The translations under genes and the position numbers were made by a program. From an uncultured Prevotella sp. (lineage in GTDB: Bacteria; Bacteroidota; Bacteroidia; Bacteroidales; Bacteroidaceae), in NCBI GenBank assembly GCA_946614435.1, contig CAMOGW010000012.1:1-64000 (forward strand): 64,000 nucleotides of DNA. Direction: 5' to 3'. Shown piece after piece: positions 25,912-35,762 of the stretch. The notes under the pieces are model-generated. The model had not been told where the DNA came from and did not search any database. It was given only the letters and a program-made list of their open reading frames with translations. The stretch's first letter is position 1, and each line of letters opens with the position of its first letter.

Positions 25912-26427
25912 TCACCAACGGGGCTTTGCTTTCTTTGCAAACTCGAAGAGCTCTAACGGCAGGTGGCAGTAGCCATCGGGATTCTTGTCAAGATAGTCCT
26001 GATGGTACTCTTCAGCGGTGTAGAAATTCTGAAGCGGCTCGCGCTCGACCACTAACGGCTGGGAGTAGAGTGCCTGCTGCTCAGCATACACTTTGTTGAT
26101 GACGGGAAGCTCGGCTTCGTCGGTGTAATAGATGCCGGTGCGATAGCGAGTGCCCTCGTCATGGCCTTGGCGATTGAGACTGGTGGGGTCGATGGCCTTG
26201 AAGTACATGTTGAGCAAGAACTCAAGTGAAACACGCTCGGCATCGTAAACCACACGAACGGTCTCGGCAAAACCAGTTGTATCGGTATAGACCTCCTGAT
26301 AAGTGGGGTCTTCGGTATGTCCGTTGGCAAAGCCCACCTGAGTCTCGAGCACTCCTTCAATAAGCTTGAAGAAGTGCTCGGTGCCCCAGAAGCATCCGCC
26401 TGCAAGATAGATCTCTTGTCGTTTCAT
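25912..26427 (-). CDS. msrA: Peptide methionine sulfoxide reductase MsrA
   Basis: 171 aa. Reduces methionine-S-sulfoxide in oxidised proteins. The signature GGCFWGTEHF contains catalytic Cys12. GHDEGTRYRTGIYY and FYTAEEYHQDYLDKNP are the other conserved blocks. There is no fused MsrB domain. It is 5 nt downstream of pgm and almost certainly co-transcribed with it. Confidence 0.95.
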   Translation of the reverse strand: MKRQEIYLAGGCFWGTEHFFKLIEGVLETQVGFANGHTEDPTYQEVYTDTTGFAETVRVVYDAERVSLEFLLNMYFKAIDPTSLNRQGHDEGTRYRTGIYYTDEAELPVINKVYAEQQALYSQPLVVEREPLQNFYTAEEYHQDYLDKNPDGYCHLPLELFEFAKKAKPRW

Positions 26428-26432
26428 TTTGC

Positions 26433-28181
26433 TTAGAGATTCAAATCTTTCTTTATGATCTCAATCTTCTCTTCAGCAGCTTTGGTGCAACGCTCGTAGC
26501 AGCCAGCGCATTTGAAGGAAGGATCCTTGATCTCGGTGTAGAACTTGATCTTAGGCTCGGTGCCGCTGGGACGCACGCTGATCTTGGTGCCATCCTCACA
26601 GAACCACTGTAGCACGTTGCTAGTGGTGGGCATGTTGAGCTTTTCGACCTTGCCGTCGGCATACTTGGCCTCCAACGTCTGATAGTCCTTGACAAGGCAT
26701 ACCTTTGAACCGCCAAGCTCCTTGGGAGGATTGTTACGGAAGTCAACCATCATCTGCTTGATCTCGTCGGCACCAGCCTTACCTGGCTTCACCACATTGA
26801 TCGTCACTTCCTTAGAGAAGCCGTACTCTGCGTAGATGTTCATGAGCAAATCATAGAGGGTCATGCCGTTGTCCTTTGCCCAAGCTGCAATCTCGCAAAT
26901 GAGGCAGATAGAGGCGGGTGAATCCTTGTCGCGAACTTTATCGAACGGCAGGAAGCCGAAGCTCTCCTCGCCACCACCGATATACTTCTTCACGCCCTCG
27001 CTGATGCGAATCTCGTTGGCAATCCACTTGAATCCTGTATAGCAGTCGCGCAGCTCTACGCCATTCTTCTTGGCAATCTCGGCAATGACCTCGGTGGTCA
27101 CGATGGTCTTCACGAGGAACTCATTGCCCTTGAGCTGGCCGAGCTTCTTCTTGTTGGCAATGATGTACCAGCAGAACATCATGCAAGTCTGGTTGCCGTT
27201 CAGGATTTCCCATTCGCCCTTGGCATTGCGGCAAACGATGGCCAGACGGTCGGCATCGGGGTCGGAAGCAATCACGAGGTCGGCATTCAGACGAGTACCG
27301 AGCTTCATGCCCAGTGTCATGGCTTCTGCATTCTCGGGGTTGGGAGAAACGACTGTGGGGAAGTTGCCGTCGATGACCATCTGCTCAGGAACGACGTGGA
27401 TGTTCTGGAATCCCCAAGAGCGCAGTGCCTCGGGAATGATGACACGACCTGTGCCGTGCATGGGGGAATAGACAATGTTCAGGTCCTTATGGCGCAGGAT
27501 CACATCCTGATCGACCATAGCCTCTTTCACTGCCTGCAAGTAGTCCCAGTCCATCTCACCGCCGATGATCTCGATAAGCTCCTTGTTGCCATTGAACTTC
27601 ACATCCTCGATCTTCACCTTGTTCACCTCGTCGATGATGCCTTTGTCATGGGGAGCCAGTACCTGTGCGCCATCTTCCCAATAAGCCTTGTAGCCGTTGT
27701 ACTCCTTGGGGTTGTGTGAAGCCGTGACGTTCACACCTGCCTGACAGCCGAGCTGACGAATGGCAAATGAAATCTCAGGGGTGGGGCGGAGGCTCTCAAA
27801 GAGATAGACCTTAATGCCGTTGGCCGAGAAGATGTCGGCTACGGTCTCGGCAAACATGCGACCGTTGTTGCGGCAGTCATGACCTACCACTACGCTTGTC
27901 TGCTTGCCGGGGAATGCCTTCAGGATGTAGTTGGCAAATCCCTGTGTGGCCATGCCAACGATATATTTGTTCATGCGGTTGGTGCCGGCACCCATGATGC
28001 CGCGCAATCCTCCCGTGCCAAACTCAAGGTTCTGATAGAATGCATCGATAAGGGCTGTCTTGTCCTCATTATCGAGCATCGCCTGAACTTCTTTACGTGT
28101 CTCCTCGTCAAAGGCCGGAGTAAGCCACTGCTTGGCCAGTGCCTCGCACTGTGCAACCAGCTGCTGAGTGTTGTTTCCCAT
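26433..28181 (-). CDS. Phosphoglucomutase/phosphomannomutase (alpha-PGM family)
   Basis: 582 aa. Interconverts hexose 1- and 6-phosphates in the cytoplasm. The phosphoserine loop TASHNP is at 153-158 (Ser155). The metal loop DPDADRLAI, the sugar loop GGGEESFGF and the phosphate-binding RPSGTEPKIKFY near the C-terminus are all present. Length fits the long PgcA/PGM2-like subgroup. It may supply glucose-1-phosphate for glycogen and envelope sugars, which is an inference. msrA follows in the same unit. Confidence 0.93.
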   Translation of the reverse strand: MGNNTQQLVAQCEALAKQWLTPAFDEETRKEVQAMLDNEDKTALIDAFYQNLEFGTGGLRGIMGAGTNRMNKYIVGMATQGFANYILKAFPGKQTSVVVGHDCRNNGRMFAETVADIFSANGIKVYLFESLRPTPEISFAIRQLGCQAGVNVTASHNPKEYNGYKAYWEDGAQVLAPHDKGIIDEVNKVKIEDVKFNGNKELIEIIGGEMDWDYLQAVKEAMVDQDVILRHKDLNIVYSPMHGTGRVIIPEALRSWGFQNIHVVPEQMVIDGNFPTVVSPNPENAEAMTLGMKLGTRLNADLVIASDPDADRLAIVCRNAKGEWEILNGNQTCMMFCWYIIANKKKLGQLKGNEFLVKTIVTTEVIAEIAKKNGVELRDCYTGFKWIANEIRISEGVKKYIGGGEESFGFLPFDKVRDKDSPASICLICEIAAWAKDNGMTLYDLLMNIYAEYGFSKEVTINVVKPGKAGADEIKQMMVDFRNNPPKELGGSKVCLVKDYQTLEAKYADGKVEKLNMPTTSNVLQWFCEDGTKISVRPSGTEPKIKFYTEIKDPSFKCAGCYERCTKAAEEKIEIIKKDLNL

Positions 28182-28224
28182 AATTGAATAAATTTGGTTT
28201 TAGAGTTATTGTACTATTCTCAGG

Positions 28225-28232
28225 CAAAGATA
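28225..28232 (-). promoter_or_regulatory. Promoter -7 element of pgm-msrA
   Basis: TATCTTTG on the minus strand, 43 nt before the pgm start, in the 113-nt gap after oadB. No clean TTTG is visible upstream. Confidence 0.5.
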
Positions 28233-28294
28233 TAAATTAATAGATAATTCAGTATCTTCGGGATGTTTTATTTTGTTTTTTTTAGCAAATCTCA

Positions 28295-29452
28295 TTAGGA
28301 CAAGAAGCCCAGTAGCGCACCTGCTGCCACGGCTGAGCCAATGACGCCTGCCACATTGGGACCCATGGCGTGCATGAGCAGGAAGTTGTGACGGTCGTAC
28401 TCCAGTCCGAGATTGTTGGAGATGCGGGCTGCCATCGGAACGGCGCTCACGCCGGCATTACCGATCAGCGGATTAATCTGCTTGTCCTTGGGAAGGAACA
28501 CGTTCATCAGCTTCACGAACAGCACACCGCTGGCCGTAGCTACGGCAAAGGCGAAGGCACCGATGGCAAAGATGAAGACGGTGTTCATGGTCAGGAACTC
28601 GGAAGCCTGAGTGGAACAACCGACGGTGAGACCCAAGAGCATCACCACAATGTCATTGAGCGCAGCCCCGGCGGTTTTAGCCAGACGAGTGGTCTTGCCG
28701 CTCTCTTTCAGCAGATTGCCAAAGAAGAGCATGCCCAACAGCGGAAGACCTGAAGGCACGATGAAAGTGGTGAGCAACAAGCCGATGATGGGGAAGAGAA
28801 TGCGCTCCGTCTGACTGACTTCACGACCGGGTTTCATCTTGATGGTGCGCTCTTTTTGGGTGGTAAGCAGACGCATCAACGGCGGCTGAATGAGCGGAAC
28901 GAGTGCCATATATGAATAGGCACACACCGCTATGGCACCCATCAGATTGGGAGAGAGCTTGGAAGAAAGGAAGATGGCCGTAGGACCATCGGCTCCACCA
29001 ATGATGGCAATACCAGCAGCCTGGTCTGGTTCAAAACCGAAAAGCAAAGCCAGCATGTAGGCACCGAATATGCCGAACTGGGCTGCAGCACCAATCAACA
29101 TGAGCTTGGGATTGGCCAGTAGGGCAGAAAAGTCGGTCATGGCTCCGATACCGAGGAAAATGAGTGGCGGATACCATCCCTGGCGCACACCTTGATAGAA
29201 TATGTTCAGCACGGAGTTGTCCTCATACAGTCCTATCTCAAGGCCAGCATCGGCACGGAAGGGGATATTGCCCAAGATGATGCCCAGTCCGATGGGTACG
29301 AGCAATAGTGGCTCAAAATCTTTCTTAATGGCCAGATAGATGAAGATTGCTCCGACCACAATCATGATGAGGTTGCCTATCTCAGCATTGGCAAAGCCAG
29401 TATAGGTAAGAAATTCATTGAAGTTCTCTACGATAAATTCCCACATAGTCAT
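28295..29452 (-). CDS. oadB: Na+-translocating decarboxylase beta subunit
   Basis: 385 aa, very hydrophobic, about nine to eleven membrane spans. It couples decarboxylation of carboxybiotin to Na+ export. Conserved blocks include GGADGPTAIFLSSKL, GNAGVSAVPMAARISN and the C-terminal HAMGPNVAGVIGSAVAAG. It is the last gene of the cluster with the biotin carrier and gamma subunit. In Bacteroidetes such clusters usually form methylmalonyl-CoA decarboxylase, but no substrate-defining subunit is present here. Confidence 0.93.
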   Translation of the reverse strand: MTMWEFIVENFNEFLTYTGFANAEIGNLIMIVVGAIFIYLAIKKDFEPLLLVPIGLGIILGNIPFRADAGLEIGLYEDNSVLNIFYQGVRQGWYPPLIFLGIGAMTDFSALLANPKLMLIGAAAQFGIFGAYMLALLFGFEPDQAAGIAIIGGADGPTAIFLSSKLSPNLMGAIAVCAYSYMALVPLIQPPLMRLLTTQKERTIKMKPGREVSQTERILFPIIGLLLTTFIVPSGLPLLGMLFFGNLLKESGKTTRLAKTAGAALNDIVVMLLGLTVGCSTQASEFLTMNTVFIFAIGAFAFAVATASGVLFVKLMNVFLPKDKQINPLIGNAGVSAVPMAARISNNLGLEYDRHNFLLMHAMGPNVAGVIGSAVAAGALLGFLS

Positions 29453-29485
29453 TGTTGATAGTTTAGTGTGATTGAAGTTGTGTCA

Positions 29486-29947
29486 TCATCCGATAGTCAG
29501 CAGTACAGTACCTTCCATGACGGTATCGCCCTTGTTCACAGAGATGGCCGTAACCTTACCGGCATATTCAGACTCAATATTGTTCTGCATCTTCATGGCC
29601 TCGAGCACCAGCACCACATCGCCTACGTTGATTTCCTGGCCGATGGAGACTTTCAGGTCGGTAATGGTACCTGGCAGCGGAGCCTTGATAGGCTTGCCTG
29701 CTCCAGCCGGAGCAGCCTGTGGTTGTTGAGCGGGCTGAGGAACTGCTGTAGGCTGTGCCGGTGCGGCTGGCTTCGGGGCTTCCACCTTCGGCGTGTTCAT
29801 AGTAGGGTGCTTGGCGGAATTGATAGGTTTCTGCAGCTCTATTTCAAAAGGAATGCCGTTTACATTTACTTTGGCGATGTTGCCATCTACTTCGGCGATT
29901 TCTACTTCGTAGTCGATGCCTTGTACTTTATATTGATACTTGTTCAT
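29486..29947 (-). CDS. Biotin carboxyl carrier protein of the decarboxylase
   Basis: 153 aa. The C-terminal biotinyl domain (about residues 84-153) has EAMKMQN with the biotin-accepting Lys119. An Ala/Pro/Gln-rich flexible linker (about 54-84) precedes it and lets the arm swing between the carboxyltransferase and the membrane pump. The N-terminal 45 residues are the small beta-rich segment typical of these carriers. It lies between the gamma and beta subunit genes. Confidence 0.92.
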   Translation of the reverse strand: MNKYQYKVQGIDYEVEIAEVDGNIAKVNVNGIPFEIELQKPINSAKHPTMNTPKVEAPKPAAPAQPTAVPQPAQQPQAAPAGAGKPIKAPLPGTITDLKVSIGQEINVGDVVLVLEAMKMQNNIESEYAGKVTAISVNKGDTVMEGTVLLTIG

Positions 29948-30016
29948 TGTTGCGATTTTTTTTATGATGTGATGGATAACTTATAATCTGTTGGTTCTTG
30001 ATAACTATATACACTG

Positions 30017-31039
30017 TTAGCGCAGTTCCGAAGTAGTAGGAATGTTGGGCGCATTGTGGTCGAACGGAAGGAACGGGTCGTGGACATGCGTCATTTGTGA
30101 ATATTCATCGTCCCATCCAGTTTCCTTTGGCTTGATGGTAATAATGCCACTCTCTACATCGTGGACATCGTCTTCATATTGACGAAGGGCCATGCCAATC
30201 ACGGCCATATACACTTCCATGTCCTTGCCCTTCATCTTGAAGCCGTCTTGCAGAATGTTTCCTGTGGCGTGAGCCATTTCAATGGTCTTTTCCACCGTCT
30301 TTGTAATCGGCTTGATAGGCTGCTTGTTGGCAACTGCCTTAGCCGCCTCGGCATGGCGCATCAGCATTCCGAAGATGGAGAAGAAAATCCAAAGCAACAT
30401 CAGGCAGAAGAACACGATGCCCATAGCCATGATGGCCATGGCAAAACCATGAGGGTCTTCTCGCTTGAACTTGGCTACTTTACTCTCGCTCGTTACTATG
30501 AAGTTTTCGATGCCCGGCGTCACATTCTCGGGGGCTTTGATGCTCCACTTGCCATTCACTTTGGCATAAGACTGGTCAGCTGCCAGCGCAGGAACCGTCA
30601 CGGAGTCAATCAACTCTACTGCATTGCCGTTGTAGAGAGCAATCCACACCGGCTCCAACACAGGAACCGACAAAGACAGGTGAAGTTTTCCCTTCGAGGC
30701 ATTTGAATTGCCGAAAATGATAAGATGCTTCTGAGCCCCCATCTGAGTACGGCTGTCACCACTGGGTATGACACTCATGCGCTTGATGCGTTCAGAAACA
30801 CTCATGGTCTTGTCGAGCACCGAACGGTCGGTTGTAAGGTACATGCCACGGACATTGTAAGTGGAGAAAGCCGTATTGGCTAATTCAATCCACGCTTCCC
30901 GTTGGCCGTATTCATCTTGAATACTGGAAGTGTTGTTAGTCAGCACCTCACTGATGACAATGTTCTTGGCGCCCTGCCCAAACATTGTCATCGAGGTCGA
31001 TGCTAATAAAAGACTAATTAGTAGTCTAATTTTGTTCAT
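30017..31039 (-). CDS. OadG-like gamma subunit fused to a lamin-tail-type domain
   Basis: 340 aa. A signal peptide (about residues 1-22) is followed by an extracytoplasmic domain (about 25-180: NIVISEVLTNNTSSIQDEYGQREAWIEL) of lamin-tail type. One membrane helix follows (about 202-224), then a cytoplasmic OadG-like region. The short OadG of other bacteria is only about 80 aa, so this is an N-terminal extension known from Bacteroidetes. OadG helps assemble the complex and binds metal in classical systems. The role of the extra domain is unknown. Confidence 0.8.
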   Translation of the reverse strand: MNKIRLLISLLLASTSMTMFGQGAKNIVISEVLTNNTSSIQDEYGQREAWIELANTAFSTYNVRGMYLTTDRSVLDKTMSVSERIKRMSVIPSGDSRTQMGAQKHLIIFGNSNASKGKLHLSLSVPVLEPVWIALYNGNAVELIDSVTVPALAADQSYAKVNGKWSIKAPENVTPGIENFIVTSESKVAKFKREDPHGFAMAIMAMGIVFFCLMLLWIFFSIFGMLMRHAEAAKAVANKQPIKPITKTVEKTIEMAHATGNILQDGFKMKGKDMEVYMAVIGMALRQYEDDVHDVESGIITIKPKETGWDDEYSQMTHVHDPFLPFDHNAPNIPTTSELR

Positions 31040-31074
31040 TTTCTTGTCTTGGGTTTATAAATAAAGTTATTGAG

Positions 31075-32757
31075 TTATCCGCAGAAGAAAAGTACTATAA
31101 GCTGTGCCGTCAGAATGCGCAGGAACATAGACAAAGGATAGACCGTAGAATAGCCTACGGCAGGAGCTTCCTTAGAGCAGATGGAGTTAGAGTAGGCCAG
31201 TGCAGGGGGATCGGTGTAAGTACCTGAAATCATACCGGCAATGGTGAAGTAATTGAACTTGAATTTCCATCTGGCTATCGGGCCTATAATAAGAATAGGT
31301 ATAATCGTGATTAAAAAGCCTGTGAGTACATAGAGCATTCCGTCGCCTTCCATCACGGTCTGGAAAAAGCCAGCACCAGCCTTGATTCCTACGGATGCCA
31401 AGAATAATACAAGTCCTATCTCGCGTAGCATCATATTGGCCGAAGTGGTCGTATAGGTCACCAATTTCACTTTGTAACCGTAGCGCCCGATAAGAATTGC
31501 GATGATCAGCGGTCCACCAGCAATGCCCAACTTCATCAGCGGCATGCCTGGAATGAAAGGAATAGAACCAAAGATGATGCCAAGGCAAACGCCGACAAAG
31601 ATAGTGGCAATGTTGGGCGCATCCAGTCGCTTGATGCTATTACCCATCTTATTGGCTACACGATCCACGGCATCTTCAGGACCTACGACCATGATGCGGT
31701 CGCCCACCTGGAGAGGGAGTGAAGGCGAAGCAAAAATGTCCATGCCATGTCGAGTGACACGTGTCACATTCACACCATATACTGACGAGAAATGCATTTG
31801 CAGCATTGACTTGCCGTTGATGCTCGGATTGGTGACCAGGATGCGCTTCGATACTAAAGGCTGGTCCTGCTGTGCCCAGTCAACTTCAACGACTGGGCCA
31901 ATGAAGGCTACAATCGCTTCGTAGTCAGCCTCGGCACAGACGATATACATCTGGTCACCAAGGTGGAAGACGGTGTTGCGATTCGGAATAGACACATGTC
32001 CCTCATGAAGGATGCGCGAGCATACGAAATCGCGATTCAAGAAATCGTGAACCTGCAGCAGTGTCTTACCTTCAAGATACTTGTTCGACACTTCTAAGTG
32101 CATGTGGTGGGGCTTCTGTGTGGCCTTTGCCTCCGACTGTGCTGAAAGTGCTTTTTCCTCCTCTTCGAAGTTGACTCTACAGATGAAACGGATCAGAATG
32201 ATGGCACCGATGATGCCCAGCACACCAAGTGGATAGGCGCAAGCATAGGCGGAAGCTATCTGAGGCGCATTGGCACCAAAGACAGAACTCAAAGCTTCAT
32301 TAGCAGCACCGAGACCAGGGGTGTTGGTCACAGCACCATACAACGTACCCACCATCATGGGGAGGCTCATGGGGTCCGAAGTGTCAAAGAAAACATAATA
32401 GCAACCAAACATAACCAGTATGTTCAGCAGAATCATGCATGTGGCAAGGCCATTGAGCTTGATGCCCGCCGTTCCAAAGCTTTCGAAGAAGCCTGGTCCC
32501 ACCTGAAGTCCAATCATGAACACGAACAGAATGAGTCCGAAGTCTTGAATGAAAGTGAGGATTGGGGTGGGGGCGGTAAAGCCGAAATGACCTGCTATGA
32601 TACCAGCAAAGAGCACGAAGGTGACACCTAAAGAGACACCTCCGATCTTGATCTTACCAAGATATACACCTACAGCTATCACGATTGCATAAAGCAAGGC
32701 GATATGGGCTACTGATTCAGTATTTGTGAAAAGATTGATAAGCCAATTCCAATTCAT
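31075..32757 (-). CDS. AspT/YidE-family transporter with two TrkA-C domains
   Basis: 560 aa. Two membrane blocks (about residues 12-190 and 390-560), each with five or six spans, flank two cytoplasmic RCK/TrkA-C domains (about 215-290 and 300-375). This is the layout of YidE/YbjL and of the AspT aspartate:alanine exchanger. [12 protein letters not shown] and the matching second-half [15 protein letters not shown] are the duplicated signature. The substrate is not deducible, though dicarboxylate or amino-acid exchange would be plausible. It lies 36 nt upstream of the oadG-like gene and 28 nt downstream of valS. Confidence 0.85.
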   Translation of the reverse strand: MNWNWLINLFTNTESVAHIALLYAIVIAVGVYLGKIKIGGVSLGVTFVLFAGIIAGHFGFTAPTPILTFIQDFGLILFVFMIGLQVGPGFFESFGTAGIKLNGLATCMILLNILVMFGCYYVFFDTSDPMSLPMMVGTLYGAVTNTPGLGAANEALSSVFGANAPQIASAYACAYPLGVLGIIGAIILIRFICRVNFEEEEKALSAQSEAKATQKPHHMHLEVSNKYLEGKTLLQVHDFLNRDFVCSRILHEGHVSIPNRNTVFHLGDQMYIVCAEADYEAIVAFIGPVVEVDWAQQDQPLVSKRILVTNPSINGKSMLQMHFSSVYGVNVTRVTRHGMDIFASPSLPLQVGDRIMVVGPEDAVDRVANKMGNSIKRLDAPNIATIFVGVCLGIIFGSIPFIPGMPLMKLGIAGGPLIIAILIGRYGYKVKLVTYTTTSANMMLREIGLVLFLASVGIKAGAGFFQTVMEGDGMLYVLTGFLITIIPILIIGPIARWKFKFNYFTIAGMISGTYTDPPALAYSNSICSKEAPAVGYSTVYPLSMFLRILTAQLIVLFFCG

Positions 32758-32784
32758 ATCTTCTACTATAAATTTAAGGTGTAT

Positions 32785-35529
32785 TTACTTGTTACTTAAT
32801 GCGGATATGTTCTCGCGAAGCATGGCAATCTTCTCCTCGGCATCGGCTTGCTTCTTACGTTCCATTGCAACGACTGCCTCAGGAGCATTCTGAACGAAAC
32901 GCTCGTTGCTGAGCTTCTTCTTCACGCTGGTAAGGAAGCCTTCAAGATGCTCAATCTGAGCTTCCATCTTCTTAATCTCTTCCTCAACATTGATCATAGC
33001 GCCCAGAGGAACAGCAAACTCATTGGTGCCAACCATAAAGGCTGAAGCAGTAGAGTCCTTCTGGCTGACAATCGTTATTTCGCTGAGATTTGCCATCTTC
33101 AGAATGATGTCGTTGTAAAGCTCGAACGGATTCTGGCTAACTGCCTGAAGTTGAAGCTTTTCCTTCGGAGCTATGTTCTTCGAAGCACGGACTGTGCGAA
33201 CGCCTGAAATGACTTGTTTCACCAGTTCGATGCTATCTAAAAGACCTTTGTCATCTCTATTCAAGGCATCTATTGTAAGCTTGTCGCGCATGATGCTGTC
33301 GCCCTGTTTTCTCTCGTAGAGTGCCTGCCACAGTTCTTCAGTAATAAACGGCATGAAAGGATGAAGCATCTTCAAGAGTGTCTCAAAGAAGGAAAGTGTT
33401 GCATCATAGGTCTTTCGATCAATGGGCTGTGGCTTACCATCTACGTAAGCAGGCTTCACCATCTCCAGATACCATGACGAGAACTCATCCCAAAAGAGTT
33501 TATAGACCGTCATGAGCGCATCGCTGATGCGGTACTTCGAGAAATGATCTTGCATCTCAAAGTTGGCTTGGCGAAGCTTGGCCGCGAACCACTTAACAGC
33601 TGTAGCATGATCGTTGCTTTGCTCGTTGTCGGCAACTTCCCAGCCCTTGACCAGGCGGAATGCGTTCCAAATCTTATTGTTGAAGTTGCGTCCTTGTTCA
33701 CAAAGTGCCTCATCGAACAAAATATCGTTACCGGCAGGTGCTGAGAGCATCATGCCCATACGCACGCCGTCGGCTCCAAACTTTTCAATCAGTTCAATGG
33801 GGTCAGGGCTGTTGCCAAGCGACTTCGACATCTTGCGCCCTAATTTGTCGCGAACAATGCCCGTGAAATAGACATTCTTGAACGGGAACTTGCCCATGTA
33901 CTCCTCGCCGGCCATAATCATGCGAGCCACCCAGAAGAAGATGATATCGGGTCCTGTCACCAAATCGCTGGTGGGATAGTAATAGTTGATTTCCTCATTG
34001 CCTGGGTTGTTGATGCCGTCGAAGAGGCTGACAGGCCACAGCCATGAAGAGAACCAAGTGTCGAGTGCGTCCTCGTCCTGTTTCAGATCGCCGAGCTGCA
34101 AATTGGCATTGCCGCTCTCCTTGCGAGCCAGTTCAAGGGCTTCTTCTGCAGTCTCGGCTACAACAAAGCGCTCAGAGTTTTCAGAATCGCTGCTTACAGG
34201 AGAGGGATAATAGTAGGCAGGAATGCGATGTCCCCACCACAGCTGGCGGCTGATGCACCAGTCTTGAATGTTCTCTAACCAGTTTTTATAGGTGTTCACA
34301 TATTTCTGGGGATAGAAATGCATCTCACCATTCAGCACGGGAGGCAGGGCTATGTCGGCAAAGTGCTGCATCTTGAGGAACCATTGCAATGAAAGGCGCG
34401 GCTCGATGGCAGTATCAGGATTGCGCTCAGAGTATCCCACCTTGTTGGTGTAGTCCTCAATCTTCTCCATGAGACCGGCTGCTTCCAAATCCTTGGCAAT
34501 CTGCTTACGGCAGTCGAAACGGTCCATACCTACATAAAGAGTGGATTGGTTGGAGATGGTGCCGTCGGGATTAAAGATGTCGATGGTCTCCAGATTGTGA
34601 GTCTTGCCCAACATGTTATCGTTCTTATCGTGAGCAGGCGTTACTTTCAGACAGCCTGTTCCGAACTCAATTTCCACGTAGCGGTCCTCAATGACGGGAA
34701 TCACGCGGTTCACCAATGGAACAATCACTTTGCGCCCCTTCAGCCACTGATTCTTGGGATCCTTTGGGTTGATGCACATAGCTGTATCACCCATAATGGT
34801 CTCTGGTCGCGTGGTGGCTACTACGGCATAGTAGCCTTTTGAGTCTTTATGAATCACATTTCCGTCGCCAGGCGTAGTCGTAATGCCATCACTACAGATG
34901 GTACCGTCTTCATTGGCAACATAGTATTTCAGATTGAACAGATGACTCTTCTCCTCTTTATAGACAACCTCTTCGTCACTGAGGGCAGTGAGAGCCTTGG
35001 GATCCCAGTTCACCATGCGAAGTCCGCGATAGATATAGCCTTTGCGATAGAGATCGACAAAGACCTTGATGACACTCTTCGAACGAGGTTCGTCCATTGT
35101 GAATGCCGTGCGATCCCAGTCGCAAGAAGCACCCAGACGGCGTAATTGCTTCAAGATGATGCCGCCGTGCTCTTCTGTCCAGTCCCAAGCATGCTTCAAA
35201 AACTGCTCGCGTGTCAGGTCGTGCTTCTTGATGCCTTCAGCAGCAAGTTTTTTTACGACCTTGGCCTCGGTGGCAATCGATGCATGGTCAGTACCAGGCA
35301 CCCAGCATGCGTTTTTGCCTTCCATGCGTGCTCTACGTACCAATATATCTTGTATCGTATTGTTAAGCATGTGACCCATGTGAAGCACACCAGTCACATT
35401 AGGCGGGGGAATGACGATTGTGTAGGGTTCTCTACCATCAGGCTTTGAGCTGAACAGCTTGTTATCCAGCCAATACTGATACCATTTACCTTCGACCTCG
35501 CGTGGGTCGTATTTGCTTGCTATTTCCAT
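32785..35529 (-). CDS. valS: Valyl-tRNA synthetase
   Basis: 914 aa class I synthetase that charges tRNA-Val and edits threonine. HMGH is at residues 50-53 ([13 protein letters not shown]) and [14 protein letters not shown] is the KMSKS loop. An N-terminal catalytic core, the CP1 editing domain, an anticodon-binding domain and a C-terminal coiled-coil (about 850-910) are all recognisable. It heads the leftward cluster valS, transporter, oadG, biotin carrier, oadB, with gaps of only 28-70 nt. Confidence 0.97.
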   Translation of the reverse strand: MEIASKYDPREVEGKWYQYWLDNKLFSSKPDGREPYTIVIPPPNVTGVLHMGHMLNNTIQDILVRRARMEGKNACWVPGTDHASIATEAKVVKKLAAEGIKKHDLTREQFLKHAWDWTEEHGGIILKQLRRLGASCDWDRTAFTMDEPRSKSVIKVFVDLYRKGYIYRGLRMVNWDPKALTALSDEEVVYKEEKSHLFNLKYYVANEDGTICSDGITTTPGDGNVIHKDSKGYYAVVATTRPETIMGDTAMCINPKDPKNQWLKGRKVIVPLVNRVIPVIEDRYVEIEFGTGCLKVTPAHDKNDNMLGKTHNLETIDIFNPDGTISNQSTLYVGMDRFDCRKQIAKDLEAAGLMEKIEDYTNKVGYSERNPDTAIEPRLSLQWFLKMQHFADIALPPVLNGEMHFYPQKYVNTYKNWLENIQDWCISRQLWWGHRIPAYYYPSPVSSDSENSERFVVAETAEEALELARKESGNANLQLGDLKQDEDALDTWFSSWLWPVSLFDGINNPGNEEINYYYPTSDLVTGPDIIFFWVARMIMAGEEYMGKFPFKNVYFTGIVRDKLGRKMSKSLGNSPDPIELIEKFGADGVRMGMMLSAPAGNDILFDEALCEQGRNFNNKIWNAFRLVKGWEVADNEQSNDHATAVKWFAAKLRQANFEMQDHFSKYRISDALMTVYKLFWDEFSSWYLEMVKPAYVDGKPQPIDRKTYDATLSFFETLLKMLHPFMPFITEELWQALYERKQGDSIMRDKLTIDALNRDDKGLLDSIELVKQVISGVRTVRASKNIAPKEKLQLQAVSQNPFELYNDIILKMANLSEITIVSQKDSTASAFMVGTNEFAVPLGAMINVEEEIKKMEAQIEHLEGFLTSVKKKLSNERFVQNAPEAVVAMERKKQADAEEKIAMLRENISALSNK

Positions 35530-35569
35530 ACCTTAAATTTTCTTTAAAAAAGCGTGGGGTTTTGGGGCG

Positions 35570-35577
35570 CAAAGGTA
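35570..35577 (-). promoter_or_regulatory. Promoter -7 element of valS
   Basis: TACCTTTG on the minus strand, 40 nt before valS. The expected -33 region is T-rich without a clean TTTG. Confidence 0.55.
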
Positions 35578-35725
35578 CAAATAAAATACGAGATGAAGAA
35601 AAAATGGCTGTTTTATATTAAGTTAATCGAAGTTAAAAGGAGAATGACGCACAAATTATGACATCCTCTATCTAAAGAAAAATTAAAATCTTCGCAGAAG
35701 TGGCACTTAAATTAAGTTTTTTATC

Positions 35726-35733
35726 TAAATTTG
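35726..35733 (+). promoter_or_regulatory. Promoter -7 element of the PBP1A gene
   Basis: TAAATTTG fits TAnnTTTG, 29 nt before the start codon. The 233-nt divergent gap between valS and this gene otherwise holds only AT-rich DNA. Confidence 0.5.
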
Positions 35734-35762
35734 CATGCTAAAAGATTATTATTGACATCGCA

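Noticed and set aside
25759..25956. 65-aa frame in the msrA-mltG gap
   Set aside because: It is formed by the two arms of the 24-bp inverted repeat and runs antisense into msrA.
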